A DNA stretch of 64,000 nucleotides from NCBI GenBank assembly GCA_903813345.2, contig CAIIXF020000009.1, forward strand, positions 25,270,740-25,334,739, in the 5' to 3' direction. The notes beneath the pieces are model-generated. The model ran no database searches. It was not told the DNA's origin and saw only the letters and a list, made by a program, of their open reading frames with translations. Shown one piece after another: positions 24,401 to 34,219 of the stretch (positions within the stretch are counted from its first letter, which is position 1; each line of letters begins with the position of its first letter). Position numbers and translations under genes: made by a program. This DNA is from Owenia fusiformis. Taxonomy: Eukaryota; Annelida; Polychaeta; Sabellida; Oweniidae.

Positions 24401-25256
24401 ACTAATGATCAAGATACATGCATGTGCGCTTTGTGCAAAAGTGAAAACTGAAGGCCATGTATGGAACTTTTCGTACAATACATATCAGATAACAACGGTA
24501 CTCACCACAAAATGTGTTTATGCAGTCTGGCTTCGTTGGATCAGTGCAATGTTCATTGAATTCACAACTCACTGGAAATTGGTGATAATCATTAATCACA
24601 AAGTTAGCTACGAATGGGGTCATAATTTGTGCACTTTTTATCATGAAATACATTAAAATAAGTGCTGCAAAATAGGTCACGGCCGGAATCGCTCTCCGAG
24701 GTTATTACCTAATTTGTGAGTCAAGGACACAAGTCATAAGAACGTTTAATAAGTGAAAAATCTATAACAAGGCCCCATGTCATAAAATATTGACGTATTT
24801 CGGGCATTGACTACTGGAAGGTCAATGTTGTAAACACATGCTTTTCACACTGTCGTGATTTCAGCGTTCCGGTGTGTCTTTGGGCAGAATTTTGTCATAT
24901 ATACGAGTTAAAGTGTACCCTGAGAACCTGCAGGTATCAGTTCCTCTTCAGATGCGAAGTCAAACTCTTAACAAAGGGTGCAAATTGAAAATGATTATTT
25001 TGAATGTGAGAAAAATATGAAATATCGAAACAACCAGTCAAGTTAGTTTAATACATATTCCCGATGTACATAATGTGGACCTACTTACCGCATGTGAATG
25101 TTTCTGTATGGCAGAACAGAGACGGTTTGCAGCTTTCTGGTCTCTCACAGGCCACTCCCAGGCCCTTTTTCTTCCTACATACATTTTTACTGGTGCACCA
25201 TTTTCTAGTAGAGCAATCTGCATCTGTTTCACACTGAGCTGCTACATGACAGATTA
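18240..25256 (-). CDS. Cysteine-rich / mucin-like / ITIH C-terminal-domain secreted protein (nine exons, 5' incomplete)
   Basis: I joined nine minus-strand exons: 25089-25256, 24506-24571, 24039-24116, 22984-23430, 21832-21945, 20992-21139, 19398-19504, 18892-18990 and 18240-18424. All junctions are GT/AG and all phases agree (mostly phase 1), so one frame runs to TAA at 18240. Domain order: about 17 cysteines in EB/Dickkopf-like modules, about 149 residues of Thr with regular Pro, then a domain matching the inter-alpha-trypsin-inhibitor heavy chain C-terminus. The latter has a Gly-Asp-Pro-His start, Leu-Cys-Tyr-Asp with Phe-Gly-Glu-Pro, a Val-Val-x-x-His strand followed by a Leu-Asp-Phe segment and Gly-Ile-Met-Gly, then Cys-Trp near the end. 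The VIT and vWA domains of classical heavy chains were not found. The signal-peptide exon was not found. It is probably secreted and extracellular; the function is unknown. The weakest join is the donor after the Thr exon (C|GTTAGT); without it translation stops two codons later. Confidence 0.65.
18568..18706. repeat. Foldback element in the last ITIH-like intron
   Basis: The arm CACTCGGATGCTTTTTATTG (18568 on) recurs inverted as CAATAAAAAACATCCGTGTA (to 18706). Flanking GGGTGGTCAATAAGTAATGG at 18539 and GGGTGATCAATAAATTATGG at 18710 are direct copies of a mariner-like end. Confidence 0.65.
18892..18990 (-). CDS. ITIH-like gene, fourth ITIH-domain exon
   Basis: 99 bases, phase 1 to phase 1, with acceptor ATTTTAG and donor G|GTAATGAC. 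It encodes DLVHLVVMKHLTHLDFMIGE then KLADNAAGIMG. It matches the family segment with a Val-Val-x-x-His strand, a Leu-x-Phe strand and a final (His/Ala)-Gly-(Leu/Ile)-(Leu/Met)-Gly turn. Confidence 0.75.
19398..19504 (-). CDS. ITIH-like gene, third ITIH-domain exon
   Basis: 107 bases, entering at phase 2 after TTTCAG and leaving at phase 1 at AATAG|GTCAGA. It encodes WEKDVLSFNGSDQVKVRVYR then SEMDIQI. This short end was chosen, although the frame stays open to a TAA further on, because it joins Gly-Asp-Leu-Val of the next exon exactly where family members have a Gly-Asp-x-Val strand. Confidence 0.65.
19531..19848. mobile_element. G/C-rich MITE, CAGGGGCGGATCC ends
   Basis: The left end CAGGGGCGGATCC pairs with the right end AATCCGCCAGTG. 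The interior is purine/pyrimidine-skewed GGGCCC-rich sequence. It lies 27 bases upstream of the exon starting at 19504 (gene orientation), so it sits hard against the branch-point region. Confidence 0.7.
20060..20985. repeat. Intronic tandem array, ~45-bp units in ~134-bp higher-order repeat
   Basis: Units of the type GATGATGAGAATCGATAGTT repeat throughout. The variant GGCGAAAAATATATTGTGTC returns at about 20366, 20500 and 20634, a 134-base higher-order period of three units. The array lies in the intron between ITIH-domain exons two and three. Confidence 0.85.
20992..21139 (-). CDS. ITIH-like gene, second ITIH-domain exon
   Basis: 148 bases, entering at phase 1 and leaving at phase 2, with donor AG|GTAAGATC. 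It encodes TRVRAKFINGDTTLKSGS, then AKYIGELLIETNTVTIYATR and SDILFTSGS. The alternating beta-strand pattern fits the family (Lys/Gly-x-x-x-Gly-Glu-Leu...Val-Thr-Ile). Confidence 0.75.
21636..21804. mobile_element. MITE, CAGTAAAACCTG family
   Basis: The 11-bp perfect inverted ends GTAAAACCTGT (21638-21648) and ACAGGTTTTAC (21792-21802) are preceded by TA on the left. The interior carries several GTTCACTA-type repeats. It lies in the intron just downstream of the exon at 21832-21945. Confidence 0.75.
21832..21945 (-). CDS. ITIH-like gene, exon opening the ITIH C-terminal domain
   Basis: 114 bases, phase 1 to phase 1, with acceptor ATTTTAG and donor G|GTACATGA. It encodes KGDPHIRQKIKG, then HLCYDVFGEPNQVYEFLSE. 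The Gly-Asp-Pro-His start followed by Leu-Cys-(Phe/Tyr)-Asp/Asn and Gly-x-Pro is the hallmark opening of the ITIH C-terminal domain; von Willebrand D domains share only the first part. Confidence 0.75.
22984..23430 (-). CDS. ITIH-like gene, Thr/Pro mucin-like exon
   Basis: The acceptor is ATTTTAG at 23431-23432, the first codons are VGGIR, then about 140 residues of Thr. A Pro falls mostly every seventh residue (TTTTTTP heptads, 21-bp units), with occasional Ser and Ala. Such a tract is expected to be heavily O-glycosylated and extended, acting as a spacer. The exon is 447 bases, phase 1 to phase 1 if the donor C|GTTAGT at 22978-22983 is used. Otherwise an in-frame TAG at 22979-22981 ends the protein. 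The complementary strand is open too, as (Val/Gly)n, and is a shadow. Confidence 0.65.
24039..24116 (-). CDS. ITIH-like gene, third cysteine-rich exon
   Basis: 78 bases, phase 1 to phase 1, with acceptor TTTTAG and donor G|GTGAGTCA. It encodes PTCVRESDCDQYHNLQLC then Val-Asp-Gly-Leu-Cys-Gly. This is another 4-Cys module of the type C-x5-C-x8-C-x4-C. Confidence 0.65.
24506..24571 (-). CDS. ITIH-like gene, second cysteine-rich exon
   Basis: 66 bases, phase 1 to phase 1, with acceptor TTTCCAG and donor G|GTGAGTACC. It encodes a 4-Cys half-module, SCEFNEHCTDPTKPDC followed by Ile-Asn-Thr-Phe-Cys. It has the same length class and ending (FCG) as the next exon, suggesting exon duplication. Confidence 0.65.
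25089..25256 (-). CDS. ITIH-like gene, exon with 9 cysteines (first one recovered)
   Basis: The acceptor TTTTTCAG is at 25257-25264 and the donor G|GTAAGTAG at 25081-25088, phase 1 at both ends. The 56 codons include CETDADC, WCTSKNVCRKKKGLG, CERPESC and LFCHTETFTC. The spacing resembles EB or Dickkopf N-type modules. The frame stays open upstream to 25362 with a hydrophobic run (Leu-Ile-Ala-Met-Val-Val-Val-Val-Leu) that mimics a signal peptide. It has no suitably placed ATG upstream of that run and crosses a strong acceptor, so I take the true first exon to lie further 5'. Confidence 0.65.
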
Positions 25257-25721
25257 CTGAAAAATAAAAGTCATGGCTTGCTTGTTCTAAAGGTTTCGAT
25301 AAAACTACAACAACCATTGCAATTAGTACAAGTGTTAAGATAGAGTTCCAGAGGCTTGTCAAAAATGATTGACTAGCAAAAGAAATTCAATTTTAAATGC
25401 ATACCAGAATTTTTAATCGATAAGTTCATGATCATTAAACCATCAATAAGTTGATATCTGAAAAGATATGACCAAATATGGAAGTAACTGAATATTCAAT
25501 ATTTAATTTAATCACATCTTTTTTCACTTCAAAATTAATAAAATGCATGATTAAAAATTAGCCCTGTGTGTTGGACTAGGTTTGTTTGGTGTTCCAAAGA
25601 GGTCGATGGATTGAATGGTTAGTGGAACCTGTTCTCCTCTTTTGTGATTTAATAGCGAGCATTTACTATTAAACGAGTAGATAAACGCGTTGAGAATAAG
25701 TTTCGAAAACTTGTCACAAAA

Positions 25722-26445
25722 GATGAGTATCGATATGGCGAACTTTTTGAACATACGTTTCTCTTAAATCAGTCATCAAAAAAAGTTGAAAATTTTACAC
25801 ATTGTCAATTTAATGGTCATCTTTTGAATGATAAAAATATAATTGGAAAAATATATATATAATGTCATCTATATTGTTTTAGAAAACACATCAAACACTT
25901 GTTTTGTTCTTGATAACATGTTTCCAGAGTGAAATAAAACATCTTTCCGAACCTCATTGGAACAAAACGACATAAAGATAACATGTTTAGGTCTCTTAAT
26001 TTTGTAATTCTACAAAGGAGATTTTGGTTGATTTTAAAAAAGTATCTTGTTAATGAAATAAAAGGTTCATCTTGATTTTATATCTATTTTTGGGGGATTT
26101 TGTTTTAATTTTTTGAATACTTTTTTAAAATCAACCAAAAATTCCTTTGTATAGCTATAATATTGAGAGGTCTAAAAACATGTTGTATATGCTATTTTGT
26201 TCCAACAAGGTTCGGAAAGACATTTTATTACATTCTCAAGAAGTTGTAGAAAGGAGCAAAAACAATTGCACTAGAAAAAAAAGTTAACAAAAACAGTTAT
26301 ATAAAATATTTCTAAATAATTTTCGCATTAAATTGTTGTCAAACAGTCAACATTACATAAAATACGTGTTTTTTACAGAACGTTTTCAATGATTAGTTTA
26401 AGAGAAAAACATTGTTGAATTCAGTTCTCCATATCGATACCCATC
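25722..26445. mobile_element. Palindromic element, first copy
   Basis: The left side (GAGTATCGATATGGCGAAC ... CTTTCCGAACCTCATTGGAA) recurs inverted on the right (CCAACAAGGTTCGGAAAG ... CCATATCGATACCCATCC), so nearly the whole 720 bases is a long imperfect palindrome. A diverged copy is at about 60835-62230. No ORF of note. Confidence 0.75.
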
Positions 26446-26989
26446 CTTTGAAAATATTTATTTCTCTCACCACTCCATCTCATACATATTTTTAAACTTG
26501 AACAGTTTTGACCTTATTTTAGGATCTATATACACTTAACTTTTAGGTAAGTTGGTAAGACAAAGCAGTGATGTACGGTCGGTTTTGGAATTGGATATGG
26601 GGATTATCCCTCAGAAGATATGCATATCTCCCTCTGGATAAACCCCACATCCAAAACCTCCCAGTACATAACCCTTATTTATTCATCTTCAATCCTTTTA
26701 TCTTCTATGTTTGATAATAGAATTTTCAGAAAATAAGACAAGAATCGTGAGGGAAATATAAATATAATTTTTTTAAAATGTTGCTTCCGATATTTTACAC
26801 TCTTTATCCCTTCTCATTCATTTAATCTTCTGTGTTGATATTTTCACCGTTTAGTTTGACAGTATATGACGTATGGCGCATCATCATTGTGGGATACTAC
26901 ATATAACTACTTCACATATCCCTTTTTGCCACCATATATGGTTTTGTACTATCTTTCCTAACCAATGCAGTATTAAATCTTTTGATTAC

Positions 26990-27153
26990 CTATTACAACC
27001 AGAAAGAGTCTCAGGAGCAAGCACGAACATCGATGCGCCATCTATGACACGTTTCGTTATAGAAGCAAAGAGTTCCTCTCCAGTCAGGTTTTTGGGGCGG
27101 CGTAGTGATATCTCGAGAAACTCAATTCGGAAAATTGTATCCTTAATTTTCAT
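26990..27153 (-). CDS. Candidate orphan exon, unrecognised protein
   Basis: On the minus strand an ATG at 27153 opens 54 codons ending at AATAG|GTAATC (phase 2). It reads FRIEFLEISLRRPKNLTGEE, then LFASITKRVIDGASMFVLAP and ETLSGCN. Codon choice and composition look protein-like. I do not recognise the family. The phase does not fit a direct join to the exon at 25089-25256 (phase 1), so it belongs to another gene or needs an unseen exon between. It could also be an internal exon, since the frame is open a little further upstream. Confidence 0.35.
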
Positions 27154-27159
27154 GTGTCC

Positions 27160-29120
27160 ACAATTCCTTTGTCGTCTATTTCGTGTTATATTTCAATTTT
27201 CAGATTTCCATAAGATGATTCATGCTTTTTATAGACTCTGATAAAAAAGTGTAGTTCTAATATGCATACAAAGAAGGATGTATATATTTAAATCGATTAA
27301 TAAAATTTGAAATATGGTTTGTTCTACATTAATAATCAATGAGATCTCATCGGTCATTATACTTTTGCATGCTTCACATCATAAATACTGTTTTGGAATA
27401 TATAAATATCAATATTTCAACTTTGTAAGGCACATTTATTGTAATGTGTTTTGCAGTGTGGAAAACAAATTTACTTACTTTTAAATTTAGGCCAAACCTA
27501 GATTGAAATGGTACGTTTGGTAAATTCCATATGCTATTCACAGAGGCAGTATGGTAATACAGAGCAGCATTATAAATTGCGTTTTTACATTGTGACATGC
27601 AGGGATATATTTATATAAGCATTCTAAGAATGAACTTGTAAATCATTAAACTCTTTCTAAACCATTTTGATATTATTCAAAGTTAAAACTTAATTCTGGA
27701 CTATAAATTTCTTAAATTTCTTTTATTCTTTAGTTTAGTATTAAGCTGAAAATGTTCATCTTCAATTATGTCCTTGATATTTGTGGCTTGCTCCAATGAT
27801 CACTGATCATTTGATCATGTTGTCTGACGGGTGTGGGAGATATTACATTATTAGTATAAAAAGCAATTGACAAATAAGTTGACGTTCTTTGTCTGATGGA
27901 TTGTATTCCGAACAAAAGACCGGAGACTAAAAACTTTTCTATGTTATGTAAACTTGATATTTCAGGGGAAATTATCACATGATATGGGTACTAGGTATAT
28001 AATGACATACTTCCTTATCTTAAAGTGAGTGTCGTCTACAAAACAACATATCACGTGATCACGCCATGTCCTTTTTGAACGCTGTATTTCATTTTCTTGC
28101 ATTTTCTTGGAACTTCTTTACCATTACACCTGATCCCTTCATCACATGCTAACTTGCGCCGTCTGTAGTTTATTTTGTAAATTTAAAACATGGTAATTAA
28201 GGTGCGGTGTTAGTATTTGTTATTATTAAGAAGTGCTTCACAGTAGGAAGAAGGATGAAATTGCGCGTTTTAATACTGGGTCTCAAAATTAAACTGATCC
28301 CTGTGGTTAACAAAGTTGATCTAATCGGGTGTGTTTTTCTTTTTGGTTGTCTTAGACACAACTAAAAATATAAGTTGTCTCCGAGAACGTTGAATAAGAT
28401 TTAATCAGAAGAGTACAATGTAAACATAACATAAGAAAACGTATACTTTACAATAAATAAATAAATATATTATTCTTTTATTACATGGTGTTATTTCAGT
28501 TAGTTATGAGTGTTGTACAATTCGATCCATTACGGCTACGAAAGCACAAGTGACAAATATGAATAACCCCATATTTTTTATAGAGCAATAATTCAAAAGG
28601 GATTATTCTTACACGCTATATATACACTTTAATTGTTGTTAACACTCTGGTAAAGTGGTTCTCAAGGATACGTAGCTGTTCGTCCAGTCCTAAATTATAC
28701 GGCCTATACCATAACAATCAACGTCTCTTCTCATAGCCCATACTGTAGCGATAGAATAATGTTCAAATAGTATAATTTAGTGATACAACAACGGCCTGTC
28801 ATTATCAAACGTATGATAATCTTTTCTTCATCCGAGGGCCAAACGTACATGTACGTGACAGGGTGAACGCAAAAAATGACGTACCGATCTGAGTAGAAAT
28901 TTCATTTCATTGAATGTTTCTTAAGCACTCTCGGCATCTGTACATGAATCGCTGAGGTGATAGAGTGAGCCCAACTCATTCGTTGGAATAGAGACATATG
29001 TATGTCAATATATGTCTCTGGTTTGAAATTCTAAAAAGTCATTCCAATGTGATCTTTAAATGTACTTGTAAGTAAGTCCCTATGATCAAGTTTGTCAATT
29101 GTGATAAGTTGTTACCTTTG
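27160..29120. other. Non-coding stretch downstream of the bHLH gene
   Basis: No exon recognised. It should include the bHLH 3' UTR at its upper end. A dyad TATGTATGTCAATATATG lies near 28998. Confidence 0.4.
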
Positions 29121-29126
29121 CTGCGA

Positions 29127-29705
29127 TCATATCTTGACTCTTCTTTTTCCCGAATCTATGAGTACCTTAGGTTTTCTTCCTCCCTTTCGTCTCCCCCTCC
29201 TGTCGTGGGCGATTAGTACATCTTCGATTGGCCGTATCGCGACTCCTGTGCTTTCGAGTATACTCCCCAGTGCCGATATATAATGTATTGCCAGGCGCAA
29301 TGTTGCGATCTTAGACAGTTTTTGGTGTTCACTCAGGTTTGATTTTGGTACCACTTTGCGCAAAGCTTCGAACGCTTCGTTCAGCAAATGCATCCGGTTT
29401 CTCTCTCGAATAGTTGCACCGTTCCTATGAGGTGGATCTGGGGAGCTTCTGTGGAGCCTGCTATGTCCCGGGGATTGTGGCAACGTGTACATCTCGATCT
29501 GATCGTGAGCCTGATGTCCGTGATACGGCATCTGTTGACATGAGTTGTTATACGGCTGCATTGGGGCCATCGTCACCTCCGCTCTGCAATACGAAACAGC
29601 GCCCTCTATTCGACCTTCTTGCTTTATCATGGTCGTTTGATCGTAGCCATATTGGGGCATCGCACACGACATATATTGATAGTGTGGGTCCATTGACTGA
29701 TACAT
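29127..29705 (-). CDS. bHLH transcription factor, group A
   Basis: A single-exon ORF of 192 codons from ATG (29705) to TGA. The N-terminal half is Gln/Met/Tyr/His-rich without clear domain. The bHLH region spans about residues 98-150: basic region [20 protein letters not shown] (with the Glu-Arg-x-Arg pair that contacts E-box DNA), loop [11 protein letters not shown], helix 2 [21 protein letters not shown] basic tail ([13 protein letters not shown]) follows and could be a nuclear localisation signal. Such proteins dimerise with E-proteins and bind CANNTG. The [12 protein letters not shown] helix recalls Ptf1a/Fer3/bHLHa9-type factors, but the subfamily is not settled. I chose ATG 29705 over the in-frame TTG at 29723. 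A GCAAAG|GTAACA donor-like site just after the stop leaves a spliced 3' UTR possible. Confidence 0.9.
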   Translation of the reverse strand: MYQSMDPHYQYMSCAMPQYGYDQTTMIKQEGRIEGAVSYCRAEVTMAPMQPYNNSCQQMPYHGHQAHDQIEMYTLPQSPGHSRLHRSSPDPPHRNGATIRERNRMHLLNEAFEALRKVVPKSNLSEHQKLSKIATLRLAIHYISALGSILESTGVAIRPIEDVLIAHDRRGRRKGGRKPKVLIDSGKRRVKI

Positions 29706-29974
29706 CTTAATACAATAATTCAAATGTTTAGTGCGCTATGATCTAATGTCGCTGTAATTTTTCGGTAAAAATGTTCTCCACAATTCTTTAATTACGCAAT
29801 TAGTGCCCTATTGTCATCTAATGTTTTTGACTTATCATCCTTACTATGCAACTGCTTTTTGATATCAAAAGTCATTGGTTTCGCATAATTTTGAACATCT
29901 TCCAGTGAGCGACTTTTTGGTTCTAATCGTTTAGCGTTCTAACTCGGATAGATACAGGCTGCGATTGGTGGATG

Positions 29975-30003
29975 GTTTTATACTCTCTCGGAATGGGGGC
30001 GGA
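29975..30003 (-). promoter_or_regulatory. TATA box plus GC box of the bHLH gene
   Basis: On the minus strand TCCGCCCCC (29995-30003) is followed by TATAAAAC (29975-29982), 270 bases upstream of the ATG. A CCAAT pentamer lies at 29964-29968. The predicted start of transcription is near 29945-29950. Spacing and order are those of a canonical TATA promoter; function is inferred. Confidence 0.6.
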
Positions 30004-30009
30004 CAACTC

Positions 30010-33000
30010 TGAGAAAGGTGTCAAAATTACTGCGCAGTTGGATTAAATATACAGACAAAAAGTGGACTCCTTTCGGCATTAAGAAGGATAGATTTAAAGC
30101 TTTTTAGAGAGTCTTGGGTCAAGCTCGTGCGAATATGTACCCCCACACTTAACACATACTTCGAATTATGGAGAATGCTATGTTGTTTCTGTCTGATTAT
30201 TTCACTTACGATACACAACTTTTTAACTTGTCAGATAAGCTTAAATCATAACTATATTTAATAATATATTTAAAAAGACCAAAAACGTGTTTCAATTACA
30301 TTATTTTAAAGAATGACTAAAACAGTTCCTGAAGTGACAAACAATAATATTTGAAGGATTTTGAAATGATATTTGAAAAACTTTGCATGGAACTTAAGTC
30401 AGATAAAAGTCAGATTGACTTTGACAAAAGTTACAGTTTAATTTTTTGCATGTCATTGACAAGAGAGAACAGGTTCCTCTTTCGCACATTTGGTTCTGTT
30501 CAAACCTTATCTTTATCATATTCCCCCTGGTTTTGAATGACACAACTTCGAGATCAATGTATATTCTCCAATAAGAATCAATTGACTCGAACTTGAATAA
30601 AATCTAAACGTGCAAGCCGAAAACCCCTAAACGAGTCTATCTGAAAAACCACAGGCTCGAGCGGGGAACATATATTGGGTGTCTATAGCCGGTAGAATTT
30701 AATAGATTCAACCTGCGCAGAAGCAGAATATAATTGGCAGCCAATTTAAGAATCACATAGACAATTAAACACCAGCAGGAGATCAAGTGCTGTTTTTTAC
30801 CAGAATATTGCCCCTTGCAGACATGCAGGAAGTATATATCCGGACAAAATCCAAACTATCGCGTCATATGAAATATATCCTTTATCAAATACGAAAACTA
30901 AAATTTAGAATTGACAATATGGTAATAAAATGTTCAGCCTTATTTTTTAACTTCAGCAGAGCACATTTTAGACATCGACTTTAGATAATTCATTTATCTT
31001 ATTTGATAATTGGTAAATGGTAATTACACTTGCATAAATTGAATTAGGTACATCCTCTATAAACTATCTGTTCAGGAACTGGTCGCTCCCAGATGTCAAA
31101 ACTGATTTCTCAACATCAATACTCAACTTTTCTACAAGCGGATACTTTCCTCAATAGATGCTCCTTATTTTGCAGCACGAATTATTAAATGCTTATTTCT
31201 ACAATTGTAGGCATTAGGCAACCAAATACATTAAATAATATTTGTTAGGTCTAATTAAATACAAAATAGCAATAATGATAATCATGCAACAGCGTGTATA
31301 TTAGTTATTAAAAAATGAAAAAGATTATGAAACGTAAATTTTGTTAACAACAAGGTTTGTAACATAACGCATAATGCAAATAAGAAACACACGCATTGCA
31401 GGGCTACAATTATTAACATGACACACAAATCTATTTCAAGGAAAGTTTTTATTAACCAATTTAGGTTATTTCAAAATAAATGCATTGTTGAAGTAAATGA
31501 CGTTAACGGATGACGCAATTAAAGCGTGACGGGACTTTGGAAAACTGTTCCATTTGTGGAGGTGTTACTTTACTCAAGGTATTTGTGATGAACTTCAAAT
31601 TCATACGATGTCAGTACTTTAAATTTTTTGTCCAAACTTCAAATACAATTTTGAGTAACAATTAAGGTTTCGTAAAAACAACAAAAACAATGTGTTGCAG
31701 TAACGTAAATTCTTGTGTCGTGTGAAAAAATGATCGATCAGGTCTTGATTATTGAGGAATTTAATGTGCTTCCAAAATTAGTCTATTACTATGTCACCAC
31801 CACCAGAAGACATATTGTTATAGTATCCAATTTTTTGTGGACGCTGTTCGGCGTTCAGCAGTAGGTGTTCGGGGTTCGGCGTCTGTAACAAGTTCTTATA
31901 CAACTACCAATAATTGATGTGGTAACCTTGTCATCATTACTAGGCACTGATTTTGTTTCATTTAACTAGTCAAAATAATTTCTTTCTGTGTGGTTTGGCG
32001 TTGTGACTGTTGCAATACGGCCTCACGACTATATCTCGATACCATACAACCTAGGATTTGGCCAATAAGCTAGCTCTGCCCGTACTATCACAAACCTCAG
32101 AATTGATAGCATACTCGACGAACTTACCAATTATAGTTTAATCATACAGGTGCTTCACAGATGCTTCAATGAATCATAAATTCTTAAAAAAATAATTGTC
32201 AGATTTTCACGCTGTTATAAGTACTTGCTGATTCGTATGTCAAACATATGAATATCAAAACGTTCTTTTATACGATTTGATTCTATTTTATTTGTTACAG
32301 CACCAATGGAACCCTTTGGCAAAAACTATGTATAAAGAAGCCAAATGCAAATTTTAGACTTTAGCCTTTATTCACCTCAATGTGACTAGTGTATTGAATT
32401 TTTTCTTGTGGCCGTTTCATAGTCTTGCTCAAAGACTGTATCCACCCCCCCCCCCCGTCACCTTCACTATCTTTACCTGGCAATATACAGAGAGAAGGAT
32501 AAAGGGGGGGGGGAGTACAGGGTCTTTTAAGCAAGACTAGCCGTTTTACTATAGGTAAATAATCAATAAATCTAATAAATGTCGCAAGTGGCTCTATCTC
32601 AGATATGAGAAATATTCATGGATGTCATCAAACTTGATAGAAATACGAAACACATACACACAAACTCTGAACATTATGTTCCGTACATGCACGCATATTT
32701 CCCTATTGAAAAAAACAAAACAAAGAGAAAATCGAAGTTTGGCTGGCATTTATTCTTAGAATGTTTATGTGTTCTACAAGGAAATGTGATCACATATCAT
32801 ACTGGATATAACACACTGGACAACATCGCCCTAATCAAGATTTTCGTTTGTTCGGTTTCACCATGAAAAAATATAACACGAAAATAGGAGCTTAAAATAG
32901 TAAAATCGAGACCGCCGATAACACTTCGGAATGCGACCTAAGCGTGTGGGCCACATGTAAATCGTATCAAATACAACTTGCTAATATTTTTCTTTAGATA

Positions 33001-33460
33001 TCTTTTATCGTATATGCTTAAGAAAATGGTATAAGGTATTTGATGATAACTCTTCGTATCGGGTTGTTTTTAAGAGTGGGAGCCATGCTGAGGAGAGACT
33101 CTATGAGTGTCTTCAGTAAATATTCCCCTATCAAAAACTACTTAAATTGGTATCATCAGTCGGTAAACTGTTTAGATATCTCCTGAGCTTTGTAATTGTA
33201 TATCTAACCTGTCCTTGATTTTACCTCGGGTATGCAATTTGAACTAAAGTGAGTTTTTATCAAAAATCACAAGGATGACTGCAAGCGTTATTTAATTGAT
33301 TTCGATTTTGGAACTGTTTCTTGATCATTCATACCCGGCATTCATAACGGAGTTAAAATGTCACATCTATAAAATAATACCTAGCAATTGGGCAAGGCTA
33401 ATTTCTTCGTGAAAGTAGAGAAACTTTATTTTGGCGAAGTTTAATCATGATAATGTAGTT
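30010..33460. other. Gene-poor stretch upstream of the bHLH gene
   Basis: No exon recognised on either strand. It holds a fragment of the TGTCACCACC element at about 31792-31900 (GTCACCACCACCAG, then GGCGTCTGTAACAA, as in 38885-39000) and a foldback MITE at 32421-32538. It may carry regulatory DNA for the bHLH gene, but nothing specific could be picked out. Confidence 0.4.
32421..32538. mobile_element. Foldback MITE with AGTCTTGCT ends
   Basis: AGTCTTGCT at the left and AGCAAGACT at the right, with an inner C-run pairing with a G-run. Same family as 8922-9012. Confidence 0.65.
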
Positions 33461-33462
33461 AC

Positions 33463-33983
33463 ATTGTTCTTAGACCATGAGCCGACCATCACCATTGTTC
33501 TTAGACCATGAGCCGACCATCACCATTGTTCTTAGAGCATGAGCCGACCATCACCATTGTTCTTAGAGCATGAGCCGACCATCACCATTGTTCTTAGAGC
33601 ATGAGCCGACCATCACCATTGTTCTTAGACCATGAGCCGACCATCACCATTGTTCTTAGACCATGAGCCGACCATCACCATTGTTCTTAGAGCATGAGCC
33701 GACCATCACCATTGTTCTTAGACCATGAGCCGACCATCACCATTGTTCTTAGAGCATGAGCCGACCATCACCATTGTTCTTAGACCATGAGCCGACCATC
33801 ACCATTGTTCTTAGAGCATGAGCCGACCATCACCATTGTTCTTAGACCATGAGCCGACCATCACCATTGTTCTTAGAGCATGAGCCGACCATCACCATTG
33901 TTCTTAGACCATGAGCCGACCATCACCATTGTTTTTAGACCATGAGCCGACCATCACCATTGTTCTTAGACCATGAGCCGATC
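33463..33983. repeat. 31-bp minisatellite, about 17 copies
   Basis: The unit is TTCTTAGACCATGAGCCGAC followed by CATCACCATTG. Copies are nearly identical except for one position: AGACC versus AGAGC before ATG. The order is C C G G G C C G C G C G C G C C C. Thirty-one is not a multiple of three, so it is not coding. Confidence 0.95.
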
Positions 33984-34024
33984 AACATGCTCTACAAAAA
34001 CGTGAATATGACATTTATAAATAC

Positions 34025-34219
34025 CAGGCCCGTAGCCAGGATTTGCCAAGGGGGGGTTCGGTTTTCAAAAATTTCCAGGGGGGGGTTCACATTTGACAAT
34101 TTTGAACAAAATATGGCTAAAATCACTTGAGAAGTGCTCAAAATGGTGAAAAACTGCATGATTTTGAAAGAATTTTTGGCCAGGGGGGAACCCTGCAAAC
34201 TCCCCTGGCTACGGGCCTG
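34025..34219. mobile_element. 195-bp MITE, perfect 16-bp TIRs
   Basis: CAGGCCCGTAGCCAGG (34025-34040) is the exact reverse complement of CCTGGCTACGGGCCTG (34204-34219). There is no coding capacity and no clear duplication outside. A decayed relative is at about 1330-1620. Confidence 0.85.

Noticed and set aside
25257-25362. Hydrophobic 5' extension of the cysteine exon as a signal peptide
   Set aside because: No ATG precedes the hydrophobic run in frame (only TTG), and a strong TTTTTCAG acceptor interrupts it. The real first exon probably lies further upstream.
26873-27241. Plus-strand open frame of 122 codons
   Set aside because: It starts in non-coding-like sequence and overlaps a better minus-strand exon candidate with a donor site.
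33463-33983. CRISPR-like array
   Set aside because: Units are contiguous 31-bp repeats with no unique spacers, in an animal genome.
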